A stretch of DNA of 64,000 nt from an uncultured bacterium (GTDB lineage: Bacteria > Actinomycetota > Coriobacteriia > Coriobacteriales > Coriobacteriaceae). The position numbers and the translations under genes are program-made. The notes below the pieces were generated by a model, which did no database searches, was not told the origin of the DNA, and saw nothing but the letters and a program-made list of their open reading frames with translations. Shown here piece after piece: positions 25,214 through 33,934 of the stretch. Each line of letters opens with the position of its first letter. The stretch's first letter is position 1. The stretch covers positions 12,640 to 76,639 of the forward strand of contig CAJMMD010000010.1 of NCBI GenBank assembly GCA_905214465.1. Reading direction: 5' to 3'.

Positions 25214-26665
25214 CTAGCAAGCGCCATCAACCGCAAGTAGTCGGCAAGTATTCAATACCTCTCCGCGAAGATACGCCTCGAACACGACCCCCGCTGGCAG
25301 CATTAACATGTTAATGAAATTGTCGAGCGGCTTATCTTCCTCCGCAATCACGCCCGGAAACGACGCCCTCGCCATCAGCTCGGGCCTATCAACGGTCCCC
25401 GGCACTAGGAACGTGTTCACCACCCGATCGAACCCGCAAGCCTCGATAAACTCCCGGTATGCACTCTGGTACAGGAACTGCTTGGCCACTGACTCCAGCC
25501 CCGGCTGGTGCTCCATCTTGCCATTTGCACTCGGCACATAGTACTTCGCGTCACAGATGCAGAACAGCCGCTCGTCATCGGGTCCATTTGCAATGGCAAT
25601 GGCGTCAGGGATGAGCGTATCGGTACCTTCGGGCTCAGCAAACCCATCGCCGCGCCAGCGCTCCCACAGGGGCCGTGGAATTATCTCGATCAACTTCTTC
25701 CGACTATCAGCCGCCCACTTACCCTCAAGCGTAAGTCCGAGCGCGCCCAGCCGCTTACCAAGCGCATCGCCGAGAGCCGTTTTGCAGGCCTCTTCCCACA
25801 GGTGGTAAAAGCTCGTTGTCCCCAGTGCCTGGACCTCATCACTGCGCACCTCGCTCTCACGCAGCAGCAGGTAGCGCTCAAGCAAATCGAGCGTTAAGAG
25901 CTTCCAGTCCAAGAACTGGGCCGCGCGCTCGCACTCCAGACGCCAACCTAGCATCTCAACATCGCCGAAAGCCTCGATATCCTCGTCCGAAAGACACACC
26001 TCATCGAGCGAAAGCAGTTTGTCGATACCCACTTCCCCGAACTTACGCGAGCACTCGGTCAGCACGGCGCGATGCAGCCGCGTGATAAAGTCAGAGTCAT
26101 CGCGATACGTCTTGCGTGTCTCGTACACCATGTATATCGGTCGACCGTTCGAGAGAACGGGCAAGTGTCCGTCAATTGTACGGTTCCAGTCAATGTTTCC
26201 GTTACCGTTGAGTTCGCGATCTTCCACGTAGTTTGAGTACTCACCGTACTCGCCGTACAGCTCCAACAGCGCCAGCATTACGGACAACTTGTCGCTAGCG
26301 CCCTCATCGGCGTCTTCCAAACTCGTCAGCACCGCGATGCCCGCATCACGCTTGAGAACTCGCATTATCAACCTGAGCTCATCAATAACAGGTATCCGGT
26401 CGTGGAAGTACTTGGGATAGACAATAATCACCGCGCCCTCGGTCATCACCAGGCCCACGAAGCGAAACTGGTAGACTTCAGAGGGAGCGGCGTTCTCCAC
26501 ATCGGCTTCCTCGGGATCGGCTTTCTTTCCCGTCCGGTACCGCACAATACCGCGCGCCATCATGTCGCCAACGAGGGTCTTTGCCCTCGCAACCGTACAT
26601 CCCAGCTCGTCAGCAAGCCAAGCAAGCGAAAAGGGCCTCAGCTCGCGGACCATCACCGGTTTCAT
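25214..26665 (-). CDS. LlaJI-family restriction endonuclease subunit (R2/McrC-like)
   Basis: 483 aa. The N-terminal part (SLAWLADELGCTVARAKTLV) is helix-turn-helix-like. The C-terminal part has LIPDAIAIANGPDDERLFCI followed directly by CDAKYY, a PD-(D/E)XK active site (D...D-A-K). Overall it matches the LlaJI restriction family, the nuclease partner of a McrB-like NTPase. Its ATG overlaps the stop region of the McrB-like gene (GAGGAATAG serves as ribosome site), so subunit stoichiometry is translationally coupled. LlaJI systems cleave unmethylated DNA and need m5C protection, here supplied by the upstream methylase. Confidence 0.75.
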   Translation of the reverse strand: MKPVMVRELRPFSLAWLADELGCTVARAKTLVGDMMARGIVRYRTGKKADPEEADVENAAPSEVYQFRFVGLVMTEGAVIIVYPKYFHDRIPVIDELRLIMRVLKRDAGIAVLTSLEDADEGASDKLSVMLALLELYGEYGEYSNYVEDRELNGNGNIDWNRTIDGHLPVLSNGRPIYMVYETRKTYRDDSDFITRLHRAVLTECSRKFGEVGIDKLLSLDEVCLSDEDIEAFGDVEMLGWRLECERAAQFLDWKLLTLDLLERYLLLRESEVRSDEVQALGTTSFYHLWEEACKTALGDALGKRLGALGLTLEGKWAADSRKKLIEIIPRPLWERWRGDGFAEPEGTDTLIPDAIAIANGPDDERLFCICDAKYYVPSANGKMEHQPGLESVAKQFLYQSAYREFIEACGFDRVVNTFLVPGTVDRPELMARASFPGVIAEEDKPLDNFINMLMLPAGVVFEAYLRGEVLNTCRLLAVDGAC

Positions 26666-26668
26666 TGC

Positions 26669-28477
26669 CTATTCCTCGGTCTCTTCTTCAGATTCGGCAG
26701 CAACGCCCTCCGATGGCTTGCCAGCGACAACATCAGCGAGCTCGATGCCCTTGAAAATGGCAACTCCATCGCGGTCGAACTGTTTACACAGCTCGAAATA
26801 GGTCGCCGTCTCATCGCGGAAAAGCCGTCCGCGCTTCAACTTCCCGACGTCCTCGCATAGATAGAGAAGAACCTTGTCCTTGAACACATCGCTGAATCGA
26901 TCATTGAGGTCATTGGGCGAGATGAAGAAGGGGCCCAAGAACTTATCCTCATTGATCCTGAGGTCCTTCATCAGTCCGTTAATCTTGCGGCGCAGCTTAT
27001 CCCAAACGATTTGAGAATCGGTGCCGTTTACCGTAATCGTCACCTCTATCTCGGATATCTTCTTCCCGTCTTCGAGAGGCTTGCCGGCCCCAGCATCGAT
27101 GTCAATATACCTGAAGTTCCAACGCCGCTTAAATGCGGTGTCCATCGGAAACACCCCTTGGTCGGCGCTGTTCATGGTCGCCCAGATGTACATGTTGGGC
27201 GGTAGGGAGAGCTCCTCGCAGGCTATCTCCCTAAAGTCATCGAAGTCCATATCGGGGTCGTAATACCCCTCGATAGCGTCTCGAACATCGGCATCGTCTT
27301 TGAGCACATTGAGATAGCTGCCGATGCAGCCAGCCATCTCCTTCGGCGCTGCAACTGGGAAAACACTGTTCCCGCTCTTGTCGCGGTCAAGCAGCTGGAA
27401 CACGTCACCGAAGACAGCGGCGGGGTTCGCGCGGTTGATTTCTTCAATTAGCAGGACGAAGTTGTCATAGGGGTGTGCTATTGCCTCGAGGTAAGTCTTC
27501 AGGAATGGACCCTCAACGAACTCGTAGGATATCTCCTTACTGCCAGGTTCACTATATGGTTTAAAACATCCCACGAACTGCGAGTACGTATAGTCCGGAT
27601 AGAAGGTCACTCGCCGAATGTTTTTCTTGGCAAAGCCATCCCTGACAAGCTTATTCAGTTGATAGGACTTTCCTGTACCAGGAGCACCAAAGTAAATCAA
27701 ATTGCGAGGCAAGCCCGCCACTTTTTCGAGAAGTTCAGAACTGTTTTTTACTAGATTCGCCCTGTCTGGTTCGGAATGAGCGCTGTTCGGTTCGCCCACT
27801 GGAAAGTACTCCCCAATCGTCGCCCAATCAATACGCGGCTTAACATTTGAAAAAACATCATCGCCAATGCCAATATCATCTGGGAACGGCGCACCCTCTT
27901 TCCAGAGAGCGTTTATCAAATTGCCAGTATAGCTTTGCCCAAGAGCGTCCTTAAGGGCCTCCGCAAAAGAAGAGTCATCTTTGAAGGCGGAGTTGCGTTC
28001 AACCCACACGGCAAACGCAGTTTTCATTTCCTTTGATGGAAGATAGGCGTCCAAATGCTCATAACAAATTGAATCAGCAAGAAGCACCTTCTTGGAGATA
28101 GCAAAAAGATAGCTTTTTGCCCCGCTGGGGTAAAGCTCGGGGTCTTCGCGGGTTGCGCGCTCGGAACGTTGAACAGCTCCTGCGCTAATGAAATTTGAAT
28201 GGATTCGGGCAGAATCTTTGTCCTTTTTCGGCTTTTTGCCGGTAAAGCCATCAATGTGGTCAGGGACTTCCCCATCTTCAAGTCCGCCAACTTTATGGGC
28301 GAAAGAAACAAATGTGCCCTCATCGGAATCGGTATCGCAGTCTCTACCGAACTTGTGAGCATAGTTGTCAAGGGCGAACATATATTGCAGCGCGCTAAAA
28401 TGTGTCCCAGCTGAAAGCTCTGTGTTTAGTAGGGAGAACGCTGCCATAATTGCATCGATTGAGAAGTATTTACTCAC
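26669..28477 (-). CDS. McrB-like AAA+ NTPase (LlaJI R1-like restriction subunit)
   Basis: 602 aa from a GTG at 28477 (GGAGG upstream), overlapping the methylase stop by 8 bp. The C-terminal half is a McrB-type AAA+ motor: Walker A GAPGTGKS, Walker B NFVLLIEEINRAN and the McrB-specific MNSADQ motif, with RRWNF following as in the arginine-finger region. The N-terminal half is probably the DNA-recognition module but has no recognised fold. In McrBC/LlaJI systems this subunit hydrolyses GTP, translocates on DNA and activates the nuclease encoded next. Confidence 0.82.
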   Translation of the reverse strand: MSKYFSIDAIMAAFSLLNTELSAGTHFSALQYMFALDNYAHKFGRDCDTDSDEGTFVSFAHKVGGLEDGEVPDHIDGFTGKKPKKDKDSARIHSNFISAGAVQRSERATREDPELYPSGAKSYLFAISKKVLLADSICYEHLDAYLPSKEMKTAFAVWVERNSAFKDDSSFAEALKDALGQSYTGNLINALWKEGAPFPDDIGIGDDVFSNVKPRIDWATIGEYFPVGEPNSAHSEPDRANLVKNSSELLEKVAGLPRNLIYFGAPGTGKSYQLNKLVRDGFAKKNIRRVTFYPDYTYSQFVGCFKPYSEPGSKEISYEFVEGPFLKTYLEAIAHPYDNFVLLIEEINRANPAAVFGDVFQLLDRDKSGNSVFPVAAPKEMAGCIGSYLNVLKDDADVRDAIEGYYDPDMDFDDFREIACEELSLPPNMYIWATMNSADQGVFPMDTAFKRRWNFRYIDIDAGAGKPLEDGKKISEIEVTITVNGTDSQIVWDKLRRKINGLMKDLRINEDKFLGPFFISPNDLNDRFSDVFKDKVLLYLCEDVGKLKRGRLFRDETATYFELCKQFDRDGVAIFKGIELADVVAGKPSEGVAAESEEETEE

Positions 28478-29693
28478 CGTCAGCCTCCAGGAGCTTGTTC
28501 GTCAGGGCTTTGGCAATGACCCAGCCAAGCACTGGCGGCACAGCATTGCCGATAACCTTATAACGTGACTGCAAGGGGATCTTGCTGAAATCGTAAGAAT
28601 CCGGGAAGGACTGGATTCGCGCAATCTCGCCAACTGTATAGCGGCGGTTCTCAACGGGATGAGTGATGCCGCAATTCTCCGGCTGCGCTGAGGCCGTAAT
28701 CGTACCGTTAATCTCGCCAAAAGCGAACCTGCGGAAAAACTTAGGGGCGTGATAGCGTTTTGGATCGTCGGCAATCTTCTTAAACCTGGGCTTAAGAAGT
28801 TCGTAGGGAATATCCTTCCACGACCGGCCCTCAAAGACCACCTCGGGGAGATCGCCAATGGTCATGTCTTCGGTAAAATACTTAAAAGCCTTATCGCCAT
28901 GAGCGCAGGGACCGATCTGCTCAATCATGGCCTGAGTGGCATCGGTATACGACCAGAAATCCCCATTTTCGTGTTCAACCGAGGGATTTTGAAGGATGGA
29001 CCCCAGGAGCAACTTCTCAGGCCGCCCAGCAGAAACGGAAGGCAGCTGCTCCGAGTCGACAACGCGATCCATCTCATCGAAATCAAACGTTTTGTTCAGA
29101 GAACTATCTATGCCGATAATCAAGAGTCGGAACCTGTTCTGGGGCACACCATAGTTACTCGCCTTCACAAGCCGGTGACAGACGTTGTAGCCAAGTATCC
29201 TCATGCGGTTCTCAATCTCAGCAATGACGGGAGTTCCGTCATCCATCTTAGAAGACATGATTCCGCGCACGTTCTCAAAGACGAATGCCCTGGGCTTCTT
29301 GCCCGCATTAATTTTCCCCTTTAGGATGCGCTCACATTCCTCAAAAAGGGTTCCACGGTTGTATTTATCGTTTACGCCACCGCGAAGGCCGGCATTGGAA
29401 AAGGGCTGGCAAGGGAAGCCGGCAAGGAGAATATCGTAATCCGGTATCTCGTCAAGCTCAACTTGGCGAATATCCTTCTCGATGCAATTAGCGGCGGCAT
29501 CGTAATTCGGGATGTTCTCATTGAAACAGGTCACGGCATCGCGATCGAAATCGTTGGCATAGACTACTTCAGTGGCCAAACGAGCAAAATGCTTGCCTTG
29601 GAAATCAAACCCCCCGGCGAAACCGAGGTCAAGACCACCGCATCCCGCAAAGAGAGAGGCGATGCGATAAGGCTTTGTCTGACGAGTCTCCAC
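28470..29693 (-). CDS. DNA (cytosine-5-)-methyltransferase
   Basis: 407 aa with the canonical C5-MTase motifs: motif I FAGCGGLDLGF (15-25), motif IV GFPCQPFSNAG with catalytic Cys at about residue 95, motif VI ENV (VFENVRG), and the C-terminal motif X region GNAVPPVLG. The roughly 200 residues between motifs VIII and IX hold the target-recognition domain. The start is a GTG at 29693. It is first in the restriction-modification operon. Classical LlaJI has two m5C methylases for an asymmetric site; only one is seen here, implying a symmetric target or a partner elsewhere. Confidence 0.85.
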   Translation of the reverse strand: METRQTKPYRIASLFAGCGGLDLGFAGGFDFQGKHFARLATEVVYANDFDRDAVTCFNENIPNYDAAANCIEKDIRQVELDEIPDYDILLAGFPCQPFSNAGLRGGVNDKYNRGTLFEECERILKGKINAGKKPRAFVFENVRGIMSSKMDDGTPVIAEIENRMRILGYNVCHRLVKASNYGVPQNRFRLLIIGIDSSLNKTFDFDEMDRVVDSEQLPSVSAGRPEKLLLGSILQNPSVEHENGDFWSYTDATQAMIEQIGPCAHGDKAFKYFTEDMTIGDLPEVVFEGRSWKDIPYELLKPRFKKIADDPKRYHAPKFFRRFAFGEINGTITASAQPENCGITHPVENRRYTVGEIARIQSFPDSYDFSKIPLQSRYKVIGNAVPPVLGWVIAKALTNKLLEADGE

Positions 29694-29726
29694 GATGTCT
29701 ATCTCATTTCAATCAGTAATAGCAAC

Positions 29727-29756
29727 ATTCTACAAACACAAGACTTTACCATTCAA
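29727..29756 (-). promoter_or_regulatory. Promoter of the restriction-modification operon
   Basis: Minus-strand TTGAAT (29756-29751) and TAGAAT (29732-29727) are separated by 18 bp, with a predicted start about 27 bp before the methylase GTG. AT-rich sequence lies upstream. Confidence 0.5.
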
Positions 29757-30261
29757 AAAAGCAGAGCTTTTTAATTCGCCTTATTTCTAGAAATCCACCT
29801 CTCGCCTCCGAATGGCAGTTACTACCGTTGTTACCAACCGTAGGCCGCACCACCCGCGCTCACGCCCCGCGCGCCTCAGTCAGAGTCGCTAGCCCCCAAT
29901 CGCGCGTGCCTAAGCAGCGCGAAGCAGCAGACGGTCGCCTGCGTGCTTCAGCAACTGTTGATGCTCGCTTTGAAGTAGTCCGAAGAGCGCGGATCCGGCG
30001 GTGCGGTGTTGAGCTGCAGCCTCACCCTCACGCTCGTGACGGTGAGGCTCAAGTACAACGTGGATTGCGAGTGGGACAAGATGATGTATCTAGATATGTC
30101 TAAACTGGAGAGAGGAAGGACGAGCTAAGGGGAAAGACTTAGTTCTAAAAGAGGACGGGGCCGAGGCCGAATAAACCAATTTGCGAAAGAATACCAACGG
30201 TGTCCCCTATGCCTAAAGGCAGCGACACGCGTTTCTTACCTCTGTCTTTGATTTCATGCAA
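29757..30261. other. Intergenic stretch with possible coding remnant
   Basis: No intact gene. A perfect-arm hairpin GCCTCACC/GGTGAGGC lies at 30019-30048. Just after it, a plus-strand frame reads RLKYNVDCEWDKMMYLDMSK and stops near 30127; it looks like the tail of a lost gene. The rest is featureless. Confidence 0.4.
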
Positions 30262-30699
30262 CTATGGCTGAAGCGTCTTTATGTGCTCCAATGCACACAA
30301 TAGCACGGTCCGATTTCGCTCAAAGCAAAACCGAAACCATGCATATATTCCCAAGACAATCAGGAATAGCGCCCCGAAAATTCCGGCAGAAAGTGGATTG
30401 CTGGCTATCAACGCAGACAAATATCCTCCGGCCATAAGAGAGACAATGATGCCGATCAGGCTAAGGACCCAGCTCGTATAATGCGTCTCAGCAACCGCCC
30501 GTTCGATTATTTTGCATTTCTTTTTCAGGCTGATGTCCTCGTCAGCTCCAGCGAGAGAGAAGTCCATTCCTGAAATTAAATCGAATAATTCAGCCTCGCT
30601 GTATCCGCTTTTCTTGAATCTTTTAATGAAGAAACCTCCTGGTCCAGGACCATAGATAGGACGGTTTACACGAAACAGTTCCTTATAGACGATTTCCAT
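30262..30699 (-). CDS. Small two-helix membrane protein
   Basis: 145 aa from the ATG at 30699 (AAGGAG upstream). A cytoplasmic N-terminal region (residues 1-75, acidic/basic) is followed by two adjacent membrane helices (SWVLSLIGIIVSLMAGGYL and AGIFGALFLIVLGIYAWF). No family recognised. It lies between the 277-aa gene and the restriction operon with no overlap on either side, so it is probably an independent orphan. Confidence 0.5.
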   Translation of the reverse strand: MEIVYKELFRVNRPIYGPGPGGFFIKRFKKSGYSEAELFDLISGMDFSLAGADEDISLKKKCKIIERAVAETHYTSWVLSLIGIIVSLMAGGYLSALIASNPLSAGIFGALFLIVLGIYAWFRFCFERNRTVLLCALEHIKTLQP

Positions 30700-30786
30700 T
30701 GCCAACTCCTTAATGCACAGATTCCATTTGCGCTATCTTTCTACCATTCCGTCCGGACAGATTTTTGTCTGACCGCTAGCAACCAT

Positions 30787-31620
30787 TCACAAGGACATCC
30801 CGTTCAGTAAATCCTCGTCAAATTGATCCTCGCGCTCCTCATACCCTCGCTCAAGTTTCTTCCCAAGCTCGGCAGCGCAGCGCTTCGTTTCCTTAGAAAA
30901 CAGGTCATCGATAGCCCTGTCGATTCGCGTGCAAGTCTGCCGGTGCTCGTTCTTCCAGGGCAGGTTGAGTCCCAAACTCGCATCCCAATAGCCGCCGAGT
31001 TTGGCGTTGATCACTTCCTCGGGATACAGTACGTCGCGGCGAATCCCTTCGATCGCCTCGTCCTCGTCCATATCACAGGCTGTCTCGCCCTGCACGAGGC
31101 ACTTGCGCAGCTCCTTTTGCGCCCGGATGCTGTTCAGTATGCGAACGCACACCACGGCCAAAAAGCGGTAGCGCTCGCACAGGTCCCACTCGCCGCCGAG
31201 CCATACGCGATAGCCCAGCATTTCGCTCGCGGACTCATCATCCATCAAGATCAATTCCCACGGACGTACTTTGGCAAGCACATCCTCACCTAGCATTTGA
31301 ACGCCGCCGCGTGTAAAGATGCACGGCTCCACGTCGTAATAGCCAAAGCCGTGGCCTGCACCACGACGATTGATGACGTGCTTGGGCAGCAGGACGATAT
31401 TGTCGCTGGGCTCGGGGTCAACCTTGCGCAGCTTTTTGACCTTGCGGCGGGCGCGCTTTAAGCTGCGCTCGTTATCGACACGGCCGCGGCCGTCCGGCTT
31501 GCCGCCGTATCGCAGGGCAACCTCGCGCGCCAGGATCTTTGTGTCCGCAGCGCACAGCAGGTCGCTCACGGTGGGCAGGTCTTCCCACTCAATGCCGTCG
31601 ACATCCCAAATCCTGCTCAT
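30787..31620 (-). CDS. 277-aa hypothetical protein downstream of clpP
   Basis: From the ATG at 31620 (AAAGAGG upstream). The N-terminal WEDLPTVSDLLCAADTKILA stretch and a basic segment (RSLKRARRKVKKLRK, residues 52-66) suggest a nucleic-acid or protein-binding region. The centre has hydrophobic/aromatic blocks (YRVWLGGEWDLCERYRFLAV), and the C-terminus is a charged helix (KKLERGYEEREDQFDEDLL). No domain recognised. It is 75 bp downstream of clpP and presumably co-transcribed. It could be a substrate adaptor for the protease, by position only. Confidence 0.55.
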   Translation of the reverse strand: MSRIWDVDGIEWEDLPTVSDLLCAADTKILAREVALRYGGKPDGRGRVDNERSLKRARRKVKKLRKVDPEPSDNIVLLPKHVINRRGAGHGFGYYDVEPCIFTRGGVQMLGEDVLAKVRPWELILMDDESASEMLGYRVWLGGEWDLCERYRFLAVVCVRILNSIRAQKELRKCLVQGETACDMDEDEAIEGIRRDVLYPEEVINAKLGGYWDASLGLNLPWKNEHRQTCTRIDRAIDDLFSKETKRCAAELGKKLERGYEEREDQFDEDLLNGMSL

Positions 31621-31694
31621 GTTCAACCTCTTTCTGGCCGTTAAACTACGCGATCGTTCGCCCCGCTCTATATGCCCACAAGACATGAGCCCCG

Positions 31695-32297
31695 CTAGAG
31701 CGCCTTCTTACTCGGAGCAATCACCTCGTCCACCAGACCCAACTCCAGAGCGCGCCTGGCGTTGCACCAGCAGTCGCGCTCGGTGAGCTCGTGGAACTCC
31801 TGGGCGCTCAGGTTGCCATGCTCGGCCAGCAGCTCGTCCAGCTCGGCGCGCATGGCCGCCGTGTGCTGGGCCACGATCTCGATATCGGTCTGCTGCGCCA
31901 TGCCCGTGCCGCCCATCAACTGGTGGATGAGCACTTGCGTGTGGCGGTATACCTGGCGGTGGTCGCCGCAGGCCAAGATCACCGCGGCCATCGAGGCCAC
32001 GACGCCCTCGCCCACCGTGATCACGGGGCAGTCGAGCGACTGCATGGTGTCGATGAGCGCCAGCCCCGCCGTAACGCTACCGCCCGGGCTGTTGATGATG
32101 AGGGTGATGGGCTCGGTGGCGCTCTGATGCTCCAACACCAGCATGGACTTAATAAGGTCATTGCAGGTCACATCGTTGACCTCGTCTTCCAGCAGCAGCA
32201 CGCGGCTGTTAAGCAGCTCACTTGCCATATCGACGGCGGCAACGCGACCGTCCTTGGACTTCTTGATAATGCTAGGCTCACGATACATAACGGACAT
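31695..32297 (-). CDS. ClpP-family serine peptidase (island copy)
   Basis: 200 aa, the usual ClpP size. The catalytic triad is intact: Ser102 in VVASMAA, His125 in LIHQLMGG and Asp175 in LTERDCW. The oligomer-forming handle region (TDIEIVAQHTAAMRAELDEL) is present. Other ClpP blocks are recognisable (LIINSPGGSVTAGLALIDTM). It has no adjacent clpX, but a ClpX-like ATPase with a ClpP-docking loop is in the same island. It lies between a VirD4-type ATPase and a 277-aa unknown, unlike chromosomal clpP, which usually neighbours tig or clpX. Probably an accessory ClpP dedicated to this island. Confidence 0.85.
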   Translation of the reverse strand: MSVMYREPSIIKKSKDGRVAAVDMASELLNSRVLLLEDEVNDVTCNDLIKSMLVLEHQSATEPITLIINSPGGSVTAGLALIDTMQSLDCPVITVGEGVVASMAAVILACGDHRQVYRHTQVLIHQLMGGTGMAQQTDIEIVAQHTAAMRAELDELLAEHGNLSAQEFHELTERDCWCNARRALELGLVDEVIAPSKKAL

Positions 32298-32411
32298 GGT
32301 AATTCCCTTCTAAACGGAATCGGTAAGGAAGTAAAACGAGGCCGCACGGCTAGCGGCCAATGGAAGCCGTGCGGTCAAATAGGCAAGATTGAACGCGCGA
32401 AGCTGCAAGGA

Positions 32412-33896
32412 CTAATCCCTCAGCCACTTGGCCGCATTGGGATGGTCGCCGCAAAAATACTTCTTGGCACGGAAGGGGCGCATGCCGGTTACTTTGACCA
32501 GGCAGTCGGTACGCGGCATAAGCCCCACCTCGCCCGGGGTTATCACGCAACCGCGCACATCGACGGCAGTACGCTCGGCGCCCACGTAATTGGTGCCCAG
32601 AACCGACTCGCCGCACAGATTGCTTATGTACTCCTGTGTCGCGATGTTGCTGCCGCCGCCCATGTAGACCAAGCTGTCGCAGTTATCGAGGATGGTATGA
32701 GCTGTGGTTTCGCCATACACACCATCGAGCTGGCTCAACGACTGCGCGCACATCAAAAAGCTCATGCCACGGCTGCGCACGGTCGCAATACTCCGCTCAA
32801 AATCGGGGATGCGGCCCACGTTGGGAAACTCATCCAGAATAAACTGCACGCGGCGCTGCAAATGCCCACTAGGGCTGGCGTCGGCGCGGCGCTGGGCCAG
32901 GTTAAACAGCTGCTTAAGGGCAACGTTGGCAAGCCATGCATTGGTCGAGTCGTTGTCGCTCACCTTAAGATCGATTACGCGCTTGCCCTCGTCGATACGG
33001 TCAAGACGCATTTCATCTTTCTCATAGACGCGCATGAGCTGGGGAGTCTTAAGCCGCGAGATGGTCGCATTGAGTGTGATCAGAATACTCTTAAGCGTCC
33101 TATCGGCTGCTCCGCGAAAATCGCGGTACTGCTCAACGCCATACAGGTCCGCGTTCGCCGACTCATACCTGCCAAGAAATTCCTTGGACTCCACCTGCCC
33201 CACAAGGTAGTCCAACGGAAATCGGCCCTCGCCATCTCCCGTGACCTTGATGAGCGCGGCCAGCTTAAAGACGTTGTTTATCTTAAGGTAGCGGCGCGGA
33301 GCCGTGGGATCCCCACCCGGCGCAAATGTGCCGGCAAGGCACTCCAAAAGGAACAGGATTCCAATAATCGCTCGGAGCAGCAGATCGCTCGCGTTGTCCC
33401 AAAACGGGTCGTTCCTAAAGCTGCGCCCATCAGGATCGACCCCCTCCATGATTGCCGCCACTGTGGTGGGGATATCCTCGACATCCATCACGTAACGCAG
33501 AGGGTCGTATCCGGCCGACCGCTCGGGATTAACAGTATCGAGAACCGTTACCTCGTAGCCGTCCTCTTCAAAGCCTTTCCCCGTACGGCGCAGCAGCTCT
33601 CCCTTGGTGTCTGTGACCACATAACAGCATTCGTGGTGATTGAGCAGGTTGGGCAAAACGAAACTCGCCGTTTTGCCGCTGCCGGTTCCGCCAAAGACAA
33701 ACACGTTGTTGGACACGCTCGTCTCCCAATGCTTATCGCCCTCGTAAAAAGCAACCGTGGCACCGTGCGCCAAGATCACATCGCGCTGCTCATCGCCGGA
33801 CGACAGCGCCTGCATTTCCTCCTTGGTCGCCCACTTCTTGGCTTGATACTCCGTTTGCTGTGCGGCCTCGTAGCCGTACATCTTAATGACCGACAT
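32412..33896 (-). CDS. VirD4/TraG-type coupling ATPase without membrane anchor
   Basis: 494 aa from the ATG at 33896 (AAAGGGG upstream). Walker A FGGTGSGKT (68-76), followed by LPNLLNHHECCYVVTDTKGE (the DxKGE motif of coupling proteins), Walker B VQFILDEFPNVG and the QSLSQL sensor region. Type IV coupling proteins pump DNA or protein through a secretion channel and normally have N-terminal membrane helices. Here the protein begins directly with a soluble segment. No relaxase, VirB4 or other secretion component is in the window, so it is an orphan motor. Role in defence or mobilisation is inference. Confidence 0.78.
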   Translation of the reverse strand: MSVIKMYGYEAAQQTEYQAKKWATKEEMQALSSGDEQRDVILAHGATVAFYEGDKHWETSVSNNVFVFGGTGSGKTASFVLPNLLNHHECCYVVTDTKGELLRRTGKGFEEDGYEVTVLDTVNPERSAGYDPLRYVMDVEDIPTTVAAIMEGVDPDGRSFRNDPFWDNASDLLLRAIIGILFLLECLAGTFAPGGDPTAPRRYLKINNVFKLAALIKVTGDGEGRFPLDYLVGQVESKEFLGRYESANADLYGVEQYRDFRGAADRTLKSILITLNATISRLKTPQLMRVYEKDEMRLDRIDEGKRVIDLKVSDNDSTNAWLANVALKQLFNLAQRRADASPSGHLQRRVQFILDEFPNVGRIPDFERSIATVRSRGMSFLMCAQSLSQLDGVYGETTAHTILDNCDSLVYMGGGSNIATQEYISNLCGESVLGTNYVGAERTAVDVRGCVITPGEVGLMPRTDCLVKVTGMRPFRAKKYFCGDHPNAAKWLRD

Positions 33897-33934
33897 GTCA
33901 CGGCCCCTTTCTTGTCGATGGTTCTGCGTAGTTG

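Noticed and set aside
28470..29693. Considering the methylase as a stand-alone Dcm
   Set aside because: It overlaps the McrB-like gene and is operonic with the LlaJI-type nuclease, so it is more likely the cognate protective methylase.
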